A stretch of DNA of 64,000 nucleotides from Ralstonia pickettii (GTDB lineage Bacteria > Pseudomonadota > Gammaproteobacteria > Burkholderiales > Burkholderiaceae), in the NCBI RefSeq assembly GCF_030582395.1, contig NZ_CP104382.1, positions 1,116,001 through 1,180,000 of the forward strand, in the 5' to 3' direction. Made by a program: the position numbers and the translations under genes. The notes below the pieces were generated by a model. That model saw only the letters and a list, made by a program, of their open reading frames with translations, searched no databases and was not told the DNA's origin. Position 1 is the stretch's first letter; the number at the start of each line of letters is the position of its first letter. Below are positions 17,548 through 26,008 of the stretch, in pieces.

Positions 17548-19419
17548 TCACCGCCGGGCCAGTGCCCCCACCACGCGCACGAGTTCATCCACCTCCTCGC
17601 ACGTGTTGTAGAACGCCAGCGATGGCCGCACCGTCGCCTCCACCCCAAAGCGCCGCAGGATGGGCTGCGCGCAGTGATGGCCCGAGCGCACGGCAATGCC
17701 TTCACGGTTGAGCGCCGCGCCCACTTCTTCCGTGCGGTACCCGGCCAGCGTGAACGACAGCACGCTTGCCTTGTTGGCCGCCGTGCCGATCAGCCGCAGC
17801 CCCGGGATGCGTGACAACCCATGCGTGGCATACACCAGCAGGTCATGCTCGTAGCGCGCGATGTTTTCCAGGCCGATACGCTCGACGTAATCGAGTGCAG
17901 CGCCCAGCCCCACCGCATCGGCAATGTTGCCGGTGCCGGCCTCGAAGCGCGCAGGCGCGGGCTGGTACAGCGTCTTCTCGAACGTGACGTCGGCAATCAT
18001 GTTGCCGCCCCCCTGCCACGGCGGCAGCGTGTCGAGCAGATCCTGCCTGCCGTAGACCACGCCAATGCCCGTCGGCCCGAACACCTTGTGGCCGGAGAAC
18101 ACGTAAAAGTCCGCGTCCAGCGCCTGCACGTTCACACGCAAGTGCGAGACCGCCTGCGCGCCGTCCACCAGCACGCGCGCGCCGGCCGCATGCGCCAGTG
18201 CGATGATCTCCTGCACGGGCGTCACCGTCCCCAGCGCATTCGACACCTGCGTGACGGACACCAGCTTCGTCCGTGGGTTGAGCAGCTTGCGGTATTCGTC
18301 CAGCAGAACCTGCCCGCTGTCGTCCACCGGAATCACGCGGATGCGCGCACCCACCTGCGCGGCCAGTTGCTGCCACGGCACGATGTTGGCGTGATGCTCC
18401 AGGTGCGAGACGATGATCTCGTCCCCCGCGCCGATGTGCTGACGGCCGAACGTCTGCGCAACGAGGTTGATTGCCTCGGTGGCGCCGCGCACGAAGATGA
18501 TCTCGCTGGCCGACCGCGCCCCGAGAAAGCGCGCCGCCTTGTTGCGGGCACCCTCGTACGCGTCCGTCGCACGTGCGGCCAGTTCATGCGCTGCGCGGTG
18601 GATGTTGGAGTTCTCGTGCGCGTAGAAATACGCCAGCCGATCGATTACCGCTTGAGGCTTGTGCGTGGTGGCTGCGTTGTCCAGCCAGATCGGCGGTCGG
18701 CCATTGACGCGCTCGGCCAGGATCGGAAAATCCCGCCGCACGGCATGCACGTCGAAGGCGCCAGCGCGATGCGGCTGGTGGCTCTGCTGGTCCCTCGTAT
18801 TGCGCGGTGCCTCCAGCGCGGGGGCAGCAGAGCCTGAGGCTGGGGTGAGAAAGTAAAACTGCCCCGCCTGCGTCGCACCGCCCGGCTGTTGCAATGCTTC
18901 CGGCCCCGCGGGGGGCGTACCCGCCGCGCCGTCGATCAACCGTGCCAACGCATCGGTGCCGGGAAGATTGAACGGCTGCGCCGAAACGCGATCCTCTGGC
19001 ACGCCCGCCTCCGATGCCGCCACCCCCGCATGCGGCGCAGCGGACTGATAGCCGCTCGCCTCACCCAGGAAGTAGTACGGCGAACTCGGTGCCGAGACGG
19101 AATGCGCCGGTACAGGTTGGCCATGACCGGATGCAGCCTGCGGCAACGCCGCCGCATACTGCGTCGGCACGCCCAGCACAGGCACCTGCGGAGCAATCGG
19201 TGCGGCATCCGCAACGGGCAACGCACTGAGTTGCGGCGACGTACCCGCCGGCGCCAGATCGATAGAGGGCTCCGGCTCATGACCGGGCAGTGCTGTGAAG
19301 AACGCGTTGGCAAGTTGCGCCAGCGCGGCCACGTCCGGCAAACCTGCCGGCACATCGCCCCCCGGCGGCGCCAGGCCGCTCACACCAGGCGCATTACTTG
19401 TAAGTGTCGGGGTAGTCAT
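17548..19419 (-). CDS. Encapsulin cargo: SufS-type cysteine desulfurase with 220-residue N-terminal targeting domain
   Basis: A 623-residue class II cysteine desulfurase. The PLP enzyme begins near residue 222 (F-D-V-H-A-V-R-R-D-F-P-I-L). PLP-binding Lys445 is in S-G-H-K-V-F-G-P-T, and the persulfide cysteine Cys583 is in R-S-G-H-H-C-A-Q-P. Ordinary SufS proteins are about 405-410 residues. The extra N-terminus is rich in Ala/Pro/Gly/Ser and looks disordered, apart from helical segments (30-46, 152-167) and aromatic motifs S-P-Y-Y-F-L-G-E (113-120) and G-Q-F-Y-F-L-T-P (187-194). Such leaders load the enzyme into family 2A encapsulin shells, and the shell gene is directly upstream, overlapping by 26 bases. 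The enzyme releases sulfur from cysteine, as alanine and persulfide/elemental sulfur. Shell loading is inferred from family knowledge. Confidence 0.93.
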   Translation of the reverse strand: MTTPTLTSNAPGVSGLAPPGGDVPAGLPDVAALAQLANAFFTALPGHEPEPSIDLAPAGTSPQLSALPVADAAPIAPQVPVLGVPTQYAAALPQAASGHGQPVPAHSVSAPSSPYYFLGEASGYQSAAPHAGVAASEAGVPEDRVSAQPFNLPGTDALARLIDGAAGTPPAGPEALQQPGGATQAGQFYFLTPASGSAAPALEAPRNTRDQQSHQPHRAGAFDVHAVRRDFPILAERVNGRPPIWLDNAATTHKPQAVIDRLAYFYAHENSNIHRAAHELAARATDAYEGARNKAARFLGARSASEIIFVRGATEAINLVAQTFGRQHIGAGDEIIVSHLEHHANIVPWQQLAAQVGARIRVIPVDDSGQVLLDEYRKLLNPRTKLVSVTQVSNALGTVTPVQEIIALAHAAGARVLVDGAQAVSHLRVNVQALDADFYVFSGHKVFGPTGIGVVYGRQDLLDTLPPWQGGGNMIADVTFEKTLYQPAPARFEAGTGNIADAVGLGAALDYVERIGLENIARYEHDLLVYATHGLSRIPGLRLIGTAANKASVLSFTLAGYRTEEVGAALNREGIAVRSGHHCAQPILRRFGVEATVRPSLAFYNTCEEVDELVRVVGALARR

Positions 19420-20332
19420 GGTACTTGCCGATCTCCACGTCTTCGAGCACTGCCAGCGCGTCTTCGGTCAGCACGGCCAGCGAGCAATACAGCGAAATCA
19501 GATACGACGCGATGGCGTTCCGGTTGATGCCCATGAAGCGCACCGACAGGCCCGGGCTCTGCTCGCCCGCCACACCCGGCTGATACAGGCCCACCACGCC
19601 CTGGCGCTTGTCGCCCACGCGCAGCAGCAGAATCTTCGTGCGGCCGTTTTCGTCAATGGGCACCTTGTCCGACGGAATCAGCGGCAGGCCGCGCCATGTC
19701 AGGAACTGGGAGCCGAACAGGCTCACGGTGGGCGGTGGCACGCCACGGCGCGTGCATTCGCGGCCAAACGCGGCAATCGCCAGCGGATGCGCAAGGAAGA
19801 ACGCCGGCTCTTTCCAGACCTTGGTGATCAGCTCGTCAAGATCGTCAGGCGTGGGCGCGCCGGTGAGCGTGGAGATGCGCTGCGTTTCATCCACATTGGC
19901 CAGCAGGCCGTAGTCGGGGTTGTTGATCAGCTCGCTTTCCTGACGCTCCTTGATGGTCTCGATGGTCAGGCGCAACTGCTGCTGGATCTGGTCGTGCGGG
20001 CTGCTGTACAGATCGGAGACACGCGTATGCACGTCCAGCACCGTCGTCACCGCGTTGAGGAAGTACTCGCGCGGATGTTCGTCGTAGTCGACAAAGGTCT
20101 GCGGCAGCTCTGCCTCGTCCCGCTGCGAGCAGGCAACACGCACATCGCGCGGATTCTTCACGCGGTTCAGGCGGAAGATGCCGGCCTCCACCGGCTGCCA
20201 CTGCAGCAGGTGCACCAGCCAGCGGGGGCTGATGGTGGAAAGCTGCGGAACGGTCTTGGTCGCGTTCGCCAATTGGCGTGCGGCACTGTCGCCTAGCGCG
20301 GTGCGCACGTCCTGGGTATCTGCTTCTGCCAT
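19394..20332 (-). CDS. Family 2A encapsulin shell protein (SrpI-like)
   Basis: A 312-residue HK97-fold capsid-type protein of the SrpI/family 2A encapsulin group. Recognisable family text: N-arm A-A-R-Q-L-A-N-A-T-K-T-V-P-Q-L, then I-S-P-R-W-L-V-H-L-L-Q-W-Q-P-V-E-A-G, D-Y-D-E-H-P-R-E-Y, S-L-F-G-S-Q-F-L-T-W-R-G-L-P-L-I-P-S-D-K, and a C-terminal Y-H-D-Y-P-D-T-Y-K. There is no cyclic-nucleotide-binding insertion, so it is type 2A rather than 2B. Family members assemble into 60-subunit, about 25 nm shells that hold the desulfurase, and in studied bacteria store elemental sulfur. The gene sits 90 bases after the serine acetyltransferase gene and overlaps the cargo gene. Confidence 0.95.
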   Translation of the reverse strand: MAEADTQDVRTALGDSAARQLANATKTVPQLSTISPRWLVHLLQWQPVEAGIFRLNRVKNPRDVRVACSQRDEAELPQTFVDYDEHPREYFLNAVTTVLDVHTRVSDLYSSPHDQIQQQLRLTIETIKERQESELINNPDYGLLANVDETQRISTLTGAPTPDDLDELITKVWKEPAFFLAHPLAIAAFGRECTRRGVPPPTVSLFGSQFLTWRGLPLIPSDKVPIDENGRTKILLLRVGDKRQGVVGLYQPGVAGEQSPGLSVRFMGINRNAIASYLISLYCSLAVLTEDALAVLEDVEIGKYHDYPDTYK

Positions 20333-20422
20333 GCAATGACTCCCAACTTCATTTGAAAAAATGCCCCCGTTTCTCTGGCGGGTGCGGTGGATAAAACCGG
20401 TGGGAAAGGTGCGTTAGGCGGA

Positions 20423-21424
20423 TCAGCGGGCGGGGTGTGCCTCGCTGTCGCTGTGCGTGTGCGGCCGCGGGTCCTGAATTCCGTCCTGAATGCCGCTCTG
20501 CACGTTTGCCTGGGTGACGCTGCTGCCAGGCGGCACGCTGCGCGTGAGCCACACGTTGCCGCCAATGGACGAGCCGCGCCCGATGGTGATCCGCCCGAGG
20601 ATGGTCGCGCCGGCGTAGATGACGACGTCGTCTTCCACCACCGGGTGGCGTGGGGCGCCCTTCTCGAGGTGGCCATCGGCATCGGCAGAAAAGCGCTTGG
20701 CGCCGAGCGTCACCGCTTGGTAGATACGAACGCGCTCGCCAATCACGGCGGTCTCACCAATCACCACGCCCGTACCGTGGTCGATGAAGAAACCGCTGCC
20801 GATCTGCGCGCCGGGGTGGATGTCGATGCCCGTGTCGGCATGCGCGGTCTCGGCGACCATGCGCGCGAGCAGCGGCAAGCCGGCGCGGTACAGGTGATGG
20901 GCAATGCGGTGATGGATGACGGCAAGGATGCCGGGGTAGCACAGCAGCACCTCGTCGACGCTGCGCGCTGCGGGATCACCGTGGTAGGCGGCCAGCACGT
21001 CGGTATCGAGCAGGCGACGCAGCGTGGGGAGTGCCGCCGCGAAGTCGCGCACGAGTTGCACAGCCTCGGCATCGGGATCGCGATCCACGGCGCGCGCCTG
21101 GCGCACCGTGTGACGCAGTTCCAGCCGCACCTGCGCTACCAGCGCATTGAGTGCCGAATCGAGCGTATGGCCGACGTAGAAGTCTTCGCTTTCTTCACGC
21201 AGGTCCGTGGGGCCGAGCCGCATGGGGAACAGTGCCCCGCGCAGCGCCTCCAGGATCTGCCGCACCGCCTCGCGCGAGGGCAACTCGCGGCCTGTGACTT
21301 CGGTACGGCCGTTGCGGGCGCGCCAATCAGCGCGGGCCGCACGCAACTCGCCGACGATGCGGTCCAATTGCCAGCCTGGGTCGTGTGCGGACGCAGGCCT
21401 CCCCGCGATGACGCGATCGCTCAT
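20423..21424 (-). CDS. cysE: Serine O-acetyltransferase (EpsC/CysE type)
   Basis: A 333-residue acetyl-CoA:serine O-acetyltransferase. The C-terminal half has left-handed beta-helix hexapeptide repeats and the catalytic signatures D-I-H-P-G-A-Q-I-G, F-F-I-D-H-G-T-G-V-V-I-G-E-T and K-R-H-P-style A-P-R-H-P-V-V-E-D-D-V-V-I-Y-A-G-A-T-I-L-G. The N-terminal part is longer than in E. coli CysE and fits the EpsC/SrpH branch. It makes O-acetylserine, the carbon skeleton for cysteine, and so supplies cysteine for the encapsulated desulfurase. It is 48 bases after the rhodanese gene. The last 25 residues (D/P/H/S-rich) look disordered. Confidence 0.93.
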   Translation of the reverse strand: MSDRVIAGRPASAHDPGWQLDRIVGELRAARADWRARNGRTEVTGRELPSREAVRQILEALRGALFPMRLGPTDLREESEDFYVGHTLDSALNALVAQVRLELRHTVRQARAVDRDPDAEAVQLVRDFAAALPTLRRLLDTDVLAAYHGDPAARSVDEVLLCYPGILAVIHHRIAHHLYRAGLPLLARMVAETAHADTGIDIHPGAQIGSGFFIDHGTGVVIGETAVIGERVRIYQAVTLGAKRFSADADGHLEKGAPRHPVVEDDVVIYAGATILGRITIGRGSSIGGNVWLTRSVPPGSSVTQANVQSGIQDGIQDPRPHTHSDSEAHPAR

Positions 21425-21472
21425 CGTCGCTCCCCTGTTCTGTTGGTTTGATTGTTAGCGCTGCGGCGGCGC

Positions 21473-21991
21473 TCAGTCCTGCTGCCAGGGCAGGCCCCAG
21501 CGGCGCCAGCCGCCGGCTTCGCCGCGTTGCTGCTGTTCGTCCAGGTCGCCCTCGAAGCCTTCCAGCACGTTGAACACGTTCTGGAATCCGGCTGCGGCGG
21601 CGGCTTCCGCTGCGGCAGCAGAGCGTTTGCCACTGCGGCACAGCAGCAGCACCACGGCGCTCTTGGGCGCGGCTTTCTCCAGCTCGCGCAGGAAGCGTGG
21701 GTTCTTGATCATGGCGGGCCCGGTCTGCCACGCCGCGTGCGGGGTATCCGGTACACGACCCACGAACTTCCGTTCTTCCGCGGTACGCACGTCCACGAGT
21801 ACGGCGTCGCCACGGCTGACCAGCGCCCAGGCTTCGGCCGGTGTCAGCCCGCCCGCGTAGCGCAGCCCCTGCTCGCTGGCGTGGCTGCGTGCGCGCTCCA
21901 GCAGCGTTGACGACGGTGTAGACAGCACGCTATCGAGCACGGCTTGCACAGCCGGATCGCGTGGCGCAGTTTGAACGGTGGTGACAGACAT
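21473..21991 (-). CDS. Single-domain rhodanese sulfurtransferase
   Basis: A 172-residue rhodanese-fold protein. The active-site loop is L-C118-R-S-G-K-R-S, the persulfide-forming Cys followed by a typical C-R-S-G-x-R-S loop. Upstream D-V-R-T-x-E-E also fits. I start at 21991, where GGAGG precedes the ATG; an upstream in-frame ATG at 22027 lacks this. First gene of the operon rhodanese-cysE-shell-desulfurase. Probable role: carry sulfane sulfur to or from the compartment (inference). Confidence 0.92.
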   Translation of the reverse strand: MSVTTVQTAPRDPAVQAVLDSVLSTPSSTLLERARSHASEQGLRYAGGLTPAEAWALVSRGDAVLVDVRTAEERKFVGRVPDTPHAAWQTGPAMIKNPRFLRELEKAAPKSAVVLLLCRSGKRSAAAAEAAAAAGFQNVFNVLEGFEGDLDEQQQRGEAGGWRRWGLPWQQD

Positions 21992-22166
21992 CGAACCTCC
22001 GACTGAATAATCGCGACGAGCGCGCAATGAGTGACGGACAAGCCCACTCTAGCCGTGGGTGATATTTGCCAAAACGAATAAAACCGCCCTTCGATCGTTG
22101 CCCAACGCATAAGCAAGGCGCGGCGCCCCGCCGGGGCGATGGGCTTTCCGTTCCACCGGCCCCGAC

Positions 22167-22208
22167 TACAATGCGAACACTACCGAACAGTTTGCGATGG
22201 CTGTTCGG
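22167..22208 (+). promoter_or_regulatory. MocR gene promoter and GAACAG operator
   Basis: A TACAAT -10-like hexamer at 22167-22172 is followed by CCGAACAG (22183-22190), ten bases, and CTGTTCGG (22201-22208), a perfect 8-base inverted repeat. The site would overlap the start of transcription of the MocR gene, which suggests autoregulation. The core and spacer length equal the site at 11469-11490. Confidence 0.65.
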
Positions 22209-22240
22209 CAGCTTCTACCCATCCGACACGCCCCCGCGCC

Positions 22241-23659
22241 ATGAAACTCCTCATCGATGCCAGCACCCGCGTCCCGATTGCCGACCAGATCGTGGCGGGC
22301 GTACAGGCGTGGATTCGCGACAACGACGTGCGCCCCGGCGCCAAGCTGCCGTCGATCCGGCAACTGGCGGCGGACTACGGCATCAGCCGCTTCCCCGTGA
22401 TCGAGGCGTATGACCGGCTGGTTTCGCTGGGCCTGCTGGACTCGCGCCACGGCTCGGGCTTCTACGTGGCCGAGAGCAACCTGACGGGGCGCGACGGGCG
22501 CGGCTGGTCAGACCCGCGCCGGGCGGAGGCCGAGTCCAAACACATCTTCGAGCAGTTCAGCTACCCCGACGGCATGCTCAAGCTCGGCGGCGGCTTCGTG
22601 CCGGCCGACTGGCGCGATGTCGATGGCCTGACGCAGGCGATCCGTCAGGTATCGCGCACCGATACACATGCGGTAATCGACTACGCCTCGCCACTGGGCA
22701 ACGCGGCGCTACGGCATCAGGTCATGATGCGTGCGCGGCAGCTCGGCATCCAGGCCGACCCGCCCAATGTGCTCATCACCGCCGGCACGAGCCAGGCCAT
22801 CGACCTGGTGATGCGGCACCTGCTCAAACCCGGCGACACGGTCTTCGTGGAAGACCCGGGCTACTACACCGTGTTTGGGCTGCTGCGGCTGCACGGCGTG
22901 AAGCTGGTCGGCATTCCGCGCCGCAGCGACGGGCCGGACGTGGAAGTGACGGAAGCGATGCTGCGCGAGCATCGGCCCAAGCTGTTCTTCATCAACAGCG
23001 TGCTGCAGAACCCCACGGGCTCGGTGGTGTCACCGCCCGTGGCGTTCCGCCTGCTTGAACTGGCGCGGCGCCACGGTTTCACGTTTCTCGAAGACGACAT
23101 CTTTGCCGACTTGCAGGCCGATCCGACCGCACGGCTTGCCACACTGGATCAGCTCGATCATGTGATCTACGTGGGCGGGTTTTCCAAGACGGTGTCGGCA
23201 TCGCTGCCAGTGGGTTACCTGATTGCCAAGCGCGAGCTGGTACATGACCTGACCAACGTGAAGATGCTGACCAGCGTGGGCGGTTCGCGCTTTGCCGAGG
23301 CCGTGGTCAGCACGCTGCTGGAGCGCGGCGCCTATCGCAAATATGTGGAGCGGCTGCGCCACCGCGCGGGTGACTCCGTCATCGCGTCGCTGGATGTGTT
23401 GGCCGATGCAGGCTGGGAGGTGTTTCACCATCCGTCGGGCGGAAACTTCCTCTGGGCGCGTGTGCCCCACGTGGACGATTCGCGCGATCTGGCAGCCACC
23501 GCAGAAAAGCACGGCGTGACGTTGGCGCCCGGGCATTACTTCCGACCGAACCTGGAGGTATCGCCGTGGGTGCGCATCAACAGCGCCTATGCGACCGAGC
23601 CCCGTGCGGTGGCCTTCCTGCAGGAGGCGGGGCGGCGGCCCGGCCGCAAACGCGCCTGA
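22241..23659 (+). CDS. MocR-type (GntR/aminotransferase) transcriptional regulator
   Basis: A 472-residue regulator with an N-terminal GntR winged helix (about 1-75: P-S-I-R-Q-L-A-A-D-Y-G-I-S-R-F-P-V-I-E-A-Y-D-R-L) and a fold-type I aminotransferase domain. PLP-binding lysine is in V-G-G-F-S-K-T-V-S-A, and N-P-T-G is present in L-Q-N-P-T-G-S. MocR proteins sense PLP with an amine; known targets include pyridoxine, GABA, taurine and ectoine genes. It is divergent from the rhodanese-encapsulin operon and carries an inverted-repeat site at its own start. I use the ATG at 22241; the frame opened at 22139 covers the operator. Control of the sulfur operon is inferred from position. Confidence 0.9.
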   Translation: MKLLIDASTRVPIADQIVAGVQAWIRDNDVRPGAKLPSIRQLAADYGISRFPVIEAYDRLVSLGLLDSRHGSGFYVAESNLTGRDGRGWSDPRRAEAESKHIFEQFSYPDGMLKLGGGFVPADWRDVDGLTQAIRQVSRTDTHAVIDYASPLGNAALRHQVMMRARQLGIQADPPNVLITAGTSQAIDLVMRHLLKPGDTVFVEDPGYYTVFGLLRLHGVKLVGIPRRSDGPDVEVTEAMLREHRPKLFFINSVLQNPTGSVVSPPVAFRLLELARRHGFTFLEDDIFADLQADPTARLATLDQLDHVIYVGGFSKTVSASLPVGYLIAKRELVHDLTNVKMLTSVGGSRFAEAVVSTLLERGAYRKYVERLRHRAGDSVIASLDVLADAGWEVFHHPSGGNFLWARVPHVDDSRDLAATAEKHGVTLAPGHYFRPNLEVSPWVRINSAYATEPRAVAFLQEAGRRPGRKRA

Positions 23660-23733
23660 CGCCAGCGTGCCGGGCACGGGCGTTGCGATGCTGTTGAGGT
23701 TCATGCCGCATGCAGCGGCGCAGGAGCCCGATC

Positions 23734-24189
23734 ATGCACAACGCCGAGCACAATCAAGCGCAACCTCAGCCCGAAGAGCCGGTGACTCACCGTCCGGAGA
23801 GCGCCAAGCTCACGCAACCGCCGCCTGACGCCCCACGCAACGACCCGCTGGCGCAAGCGTCTCGCCGCATCCTCTCCGTCGACGCCGCCGGGGCTGAAGC
23901 GACTGACAACACCGTCGATACCGACGGCAAGGGGCTCGAGGCCGCAAAGAGTGCGTCTCAGTGGCAAGACAACGTCATCTACTCGAACGCGTCGCTCGAC
24001 AACAGCCGCCCCGAGCCGGACCCGGAAGCGCCCATCGCCGGGATCGACAGCCGGCCCAACCAGGGGCGCCCGACCATCGCGGCGGAGCCCGGCCAGCGGG
24101 TGGTCATGCGCGGCGTGGTCGATGAAACGGCTCGCAATGGCACACGCGCTGCGCAGCGGTTTTCGCTGGAAGACGATGAGCAGCCGTAG
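23734..24189 (+). CDS. Hypothetical acidic, probably disordered protein
   Basis: A 151-residue protein of unknown function. It starts with AGGAG upstream of the ATG at 23734. The sequence is rich in Pro, Asp, Glu, Asn and Gln, has no signal peptide or membrane segment, and shows no motif I recognise. Codon use looks native. It stands alone in the same direction as the MocR gene, 74 bases after it. Confidence 0.6.
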   Translation: MHNAEHNQAQPQPEEPVTHRPESAKLTQPPPDAPRNDPLAQASRRILSVDAAGAEATDNTVDTDGKGLEAAKSASQWQDNVIYSNASLDNSRPEPDPEAPIAGIDSRPNQGRPTIAAEPGQRVVMRGVVDETARNGTRAAQRFSLEDDEQP

Positions 24190-24298
24190 CATGGGCCGTT
24201 GACACGTCGGTGCAAACTTTCCCACACCGAGGCGCCATCTTTCTTCCCTAAAGTCGGTCCGGCTTTGCTGATGAACCCGCAATCGCTCGTTCAAGCTC

Positions 24299-25510
24299 AT
24301 GCCGACCTTCCGCTACGAGGCCGTTACGCCGGCCGGACAACTTCGCCGTGGCGTCATCGACGCGGACGGCAGCCGCGGTGCGCGGGCGCTGTTGCGCTCG
24401 CGCGGCATGACTCCGATCGACGTATCGGCGGTGGCGGAGCGCACCGCGGGCAGTCGCCTCGGGCTGTTGGGCCAGCGGCTCGGCACGACAGAACAGGCGC
24501 TGTTCACGCGGCAGCTCGCCAGCCTGCTGACGGCTGGCCTGCCGCTGGACGAAGCGCTCTCCGCGCTGGCCGCTGAAGCCGAACGCGACTACGTGCGCGA
24601 CCTGGTCAGCACGCTGCGTTCCGAGGTGGTCGGCGGCCAGTCGCTTTCCGGCGCATTGGCGCGGCACCCGCGCGACTTTCCCGACATCTACCGCGCCCTC
24701 GTTTCCGCAGGCGAACACACGGGCAAGCTGCACGTGGTGCTCGCACGTCTGGCCGACTACATCGAAGGCCGCAACGCCCTCACGCAAAAGATCAAGCTGG
24801 CCTTCACCTACCCTGCCGTCGTAACCGTCGTGGCATTCGGCATCGTGGTCTTTCTGCTGACTTATGTCGTGCCGCAGGTGGTGGGCGTGTTTACGACGAC
24901 CAAACAGAAGTTGCCGACGCTGACCGTCGTCATGCTCGCGTGCAGCGACTTTGCGCGGGACTGGGGCTGGCTTGCGGCGCTCTTTGTCACCGGCGTGGTG
25001 TTAAGCATCAAGCGGCTGCTGAAACGACCCGGCCCCCAGCGGGCATGGCATGGCTGGCTGCTGGGCGCGCCACTGGTCGGGCGGCTCGTGCGCGGCTACA
25101 ACACCGCGCGCTTTGCCAGCACGCTCGCCATCCTGATCAGCGCGGGCGTGCCCATCCTGCGCGCGCTGCAGGCGGCAGGAGAAACGCTGAACAACGTCGT
25201 CCTGCGCCATAACGTAGAAGACGCCATCAGCCGCGTGCGTGAAGGCACCTCGCTCTCGCGTGCGCTGGCGCAGGCCAACCGGTTTCCGCCGGTGCTGGTG
25301 CATCTCATCCGCTCGGGCGAATCCACCGGCAACCTCGCGCCCATGCTGGACCGTGCCGCCGAAGGCGAAACGCGCGAGCTTGAGCGCCGCACCCTGTTCA
25401 TCACGAGTCTGCTGGAGCCGGCGCTCATCCTCAGCATGGGCGTGATGGTGCTGCTGATCGTGCTGGCGGTGCTGATGCCGATTCTCGACATCAACCAGAT
25501 GGTGCGCTGA
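24299..25510 (+). CDS. gspF: Type II secretion inner-membrane platform protein GspF
   Basis: A 403-residue platform protein of the GspF/PilC family with two repeated T2SSF domains (about 68-190 and 270-395) and three membrane helices (about 168-190, 220-240, 370-400). Start M-P-T-F-R-Y-E-A-V and internal L-L-x-A-G-L-P-L-D-E-A-L are typical. It interacts with the GspE ATPase to drive the pseudopilus. First of gspF-H-I-J; no gspE, D or G is in the window, so the remaining parts must lie elsewhere. Confidence 0.94.
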   Translation: MPTFRYEAVTPAGQLRRGVIDADGSRGARALLRSRGMTPIDVSAVAERTAGSRLGLLGQRLGTTEQALFTRQLASLLTAGLPLDEALSALAAEAERDYVRDLVSTLRSEVVGGQSLSGALARHPRDFPDIYRALVSAGEHTGKLHVVLARLADYIEGRNALTQKIKLAFTYPAVVTVVAFGIVVFLLTYVVPQVVGVFTTTKQKLPTLTVVMLACSDFARDWGWLAALFVTGVVLSIKRLLKRPGPQRAWHGWLLGAPLVGRLVRGYNTARFASTLAILISAGVPILRALQAAGETLNNVVLRHNVEDAISRVREGTSLSRALAQANRFPPVLVHLIRSGESTGNLAPMLDRAAEGETRELERRTLFITSLLEPALILSMGVMVLLIVLAVLMPILDINQMVR

Positions 25511-25513
25511 AAC

Positions 25514-26008
25514 ATGAGCCTGTGGCCCCGTATCCATATCCGCGGTCGTGACCGCTCTCGTGCCTTCACGCTGCTGGAGATGCTGGTGGTGGTCGTCATC
25601 ATCGGCATCGTGATGGGTGCGGTGGTCGTCAACGCGCAGCCGAGCAAGCGCAATGTCCTGGAGCAGCAGGCCCAGCAGCTCGTCTTCCTTCTGTACGCTG
25701 CCCGCGACGAGGCACGCCTGCGCGCGCAGCCCATCGTCTGGGAGGCGACACCGCAGGGCTACCGCTTCCTCGTCCGCGAACGTGATACCTGGCAGCCGTT
25801 GCAAGACGACGTCCTGCGCGGCGGCGCCTGGCGTGAGCCGCTGTCGGCGCTGTCGTTCATGCAGGCGGGGCGCGCGCCGCAGTCCGGCACCGTGCGGGTG
25901 CTGTTCGGTCGTGAAGCCATCGAGCCAGCCATCACGATTCGCCTCGCGCGCGACGATGCCCAGGTCGATATCGTCACCACGGGGCCCGGGCGCTATGTCG
26001 TGCAGTAG
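25514..26008 (+). CDS. gspH: Minor pseudopilin GspH
   Basis: A 164-residue type II minor pseudopilin. The prepilin signal is R-S-R-A-F-T-L-L-E-M, with Glu5 present but Ala instead of the usual Gly at the -1 cleavage position. A hydrophobic alpha-helix (V-V-V-V-I-I-G-I-V-M-G) follows, then a GspH-type beta domain. It lies 3 bases after gspF and overlaps gspI by 14 bases. Confidence 0.85.
   Translation: MSLWPRIHIRGRDRSRAFTLLEMLVVVVIIGIVMGAVVVNAQPSKRNVLEQQAQQLVFLLYAARDEARLRAQPIVWEATPQGYRFLVRERDTWQPLQDDVLRGGAWREPLSALSFMQAGRAPQSGTVRVLFGREAIEPAITIRLARDDAQVDIVTTGPGRYVVQ

Noticed and set aside
17548..18760. Short SufS start near residue 220, making the desulfurase leader a misannotation
   Set aside because: The leader is one open frame with conserved-looking YFL motifs, and the overlap with an encapsulin shell gene explains why a leader exists.
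24266..24285. TGCGGGTT on the minus strand near the gspF start as an ECF promoter
   Set aside because: CGTC is absent at the required distance and the direction is away from gspF.
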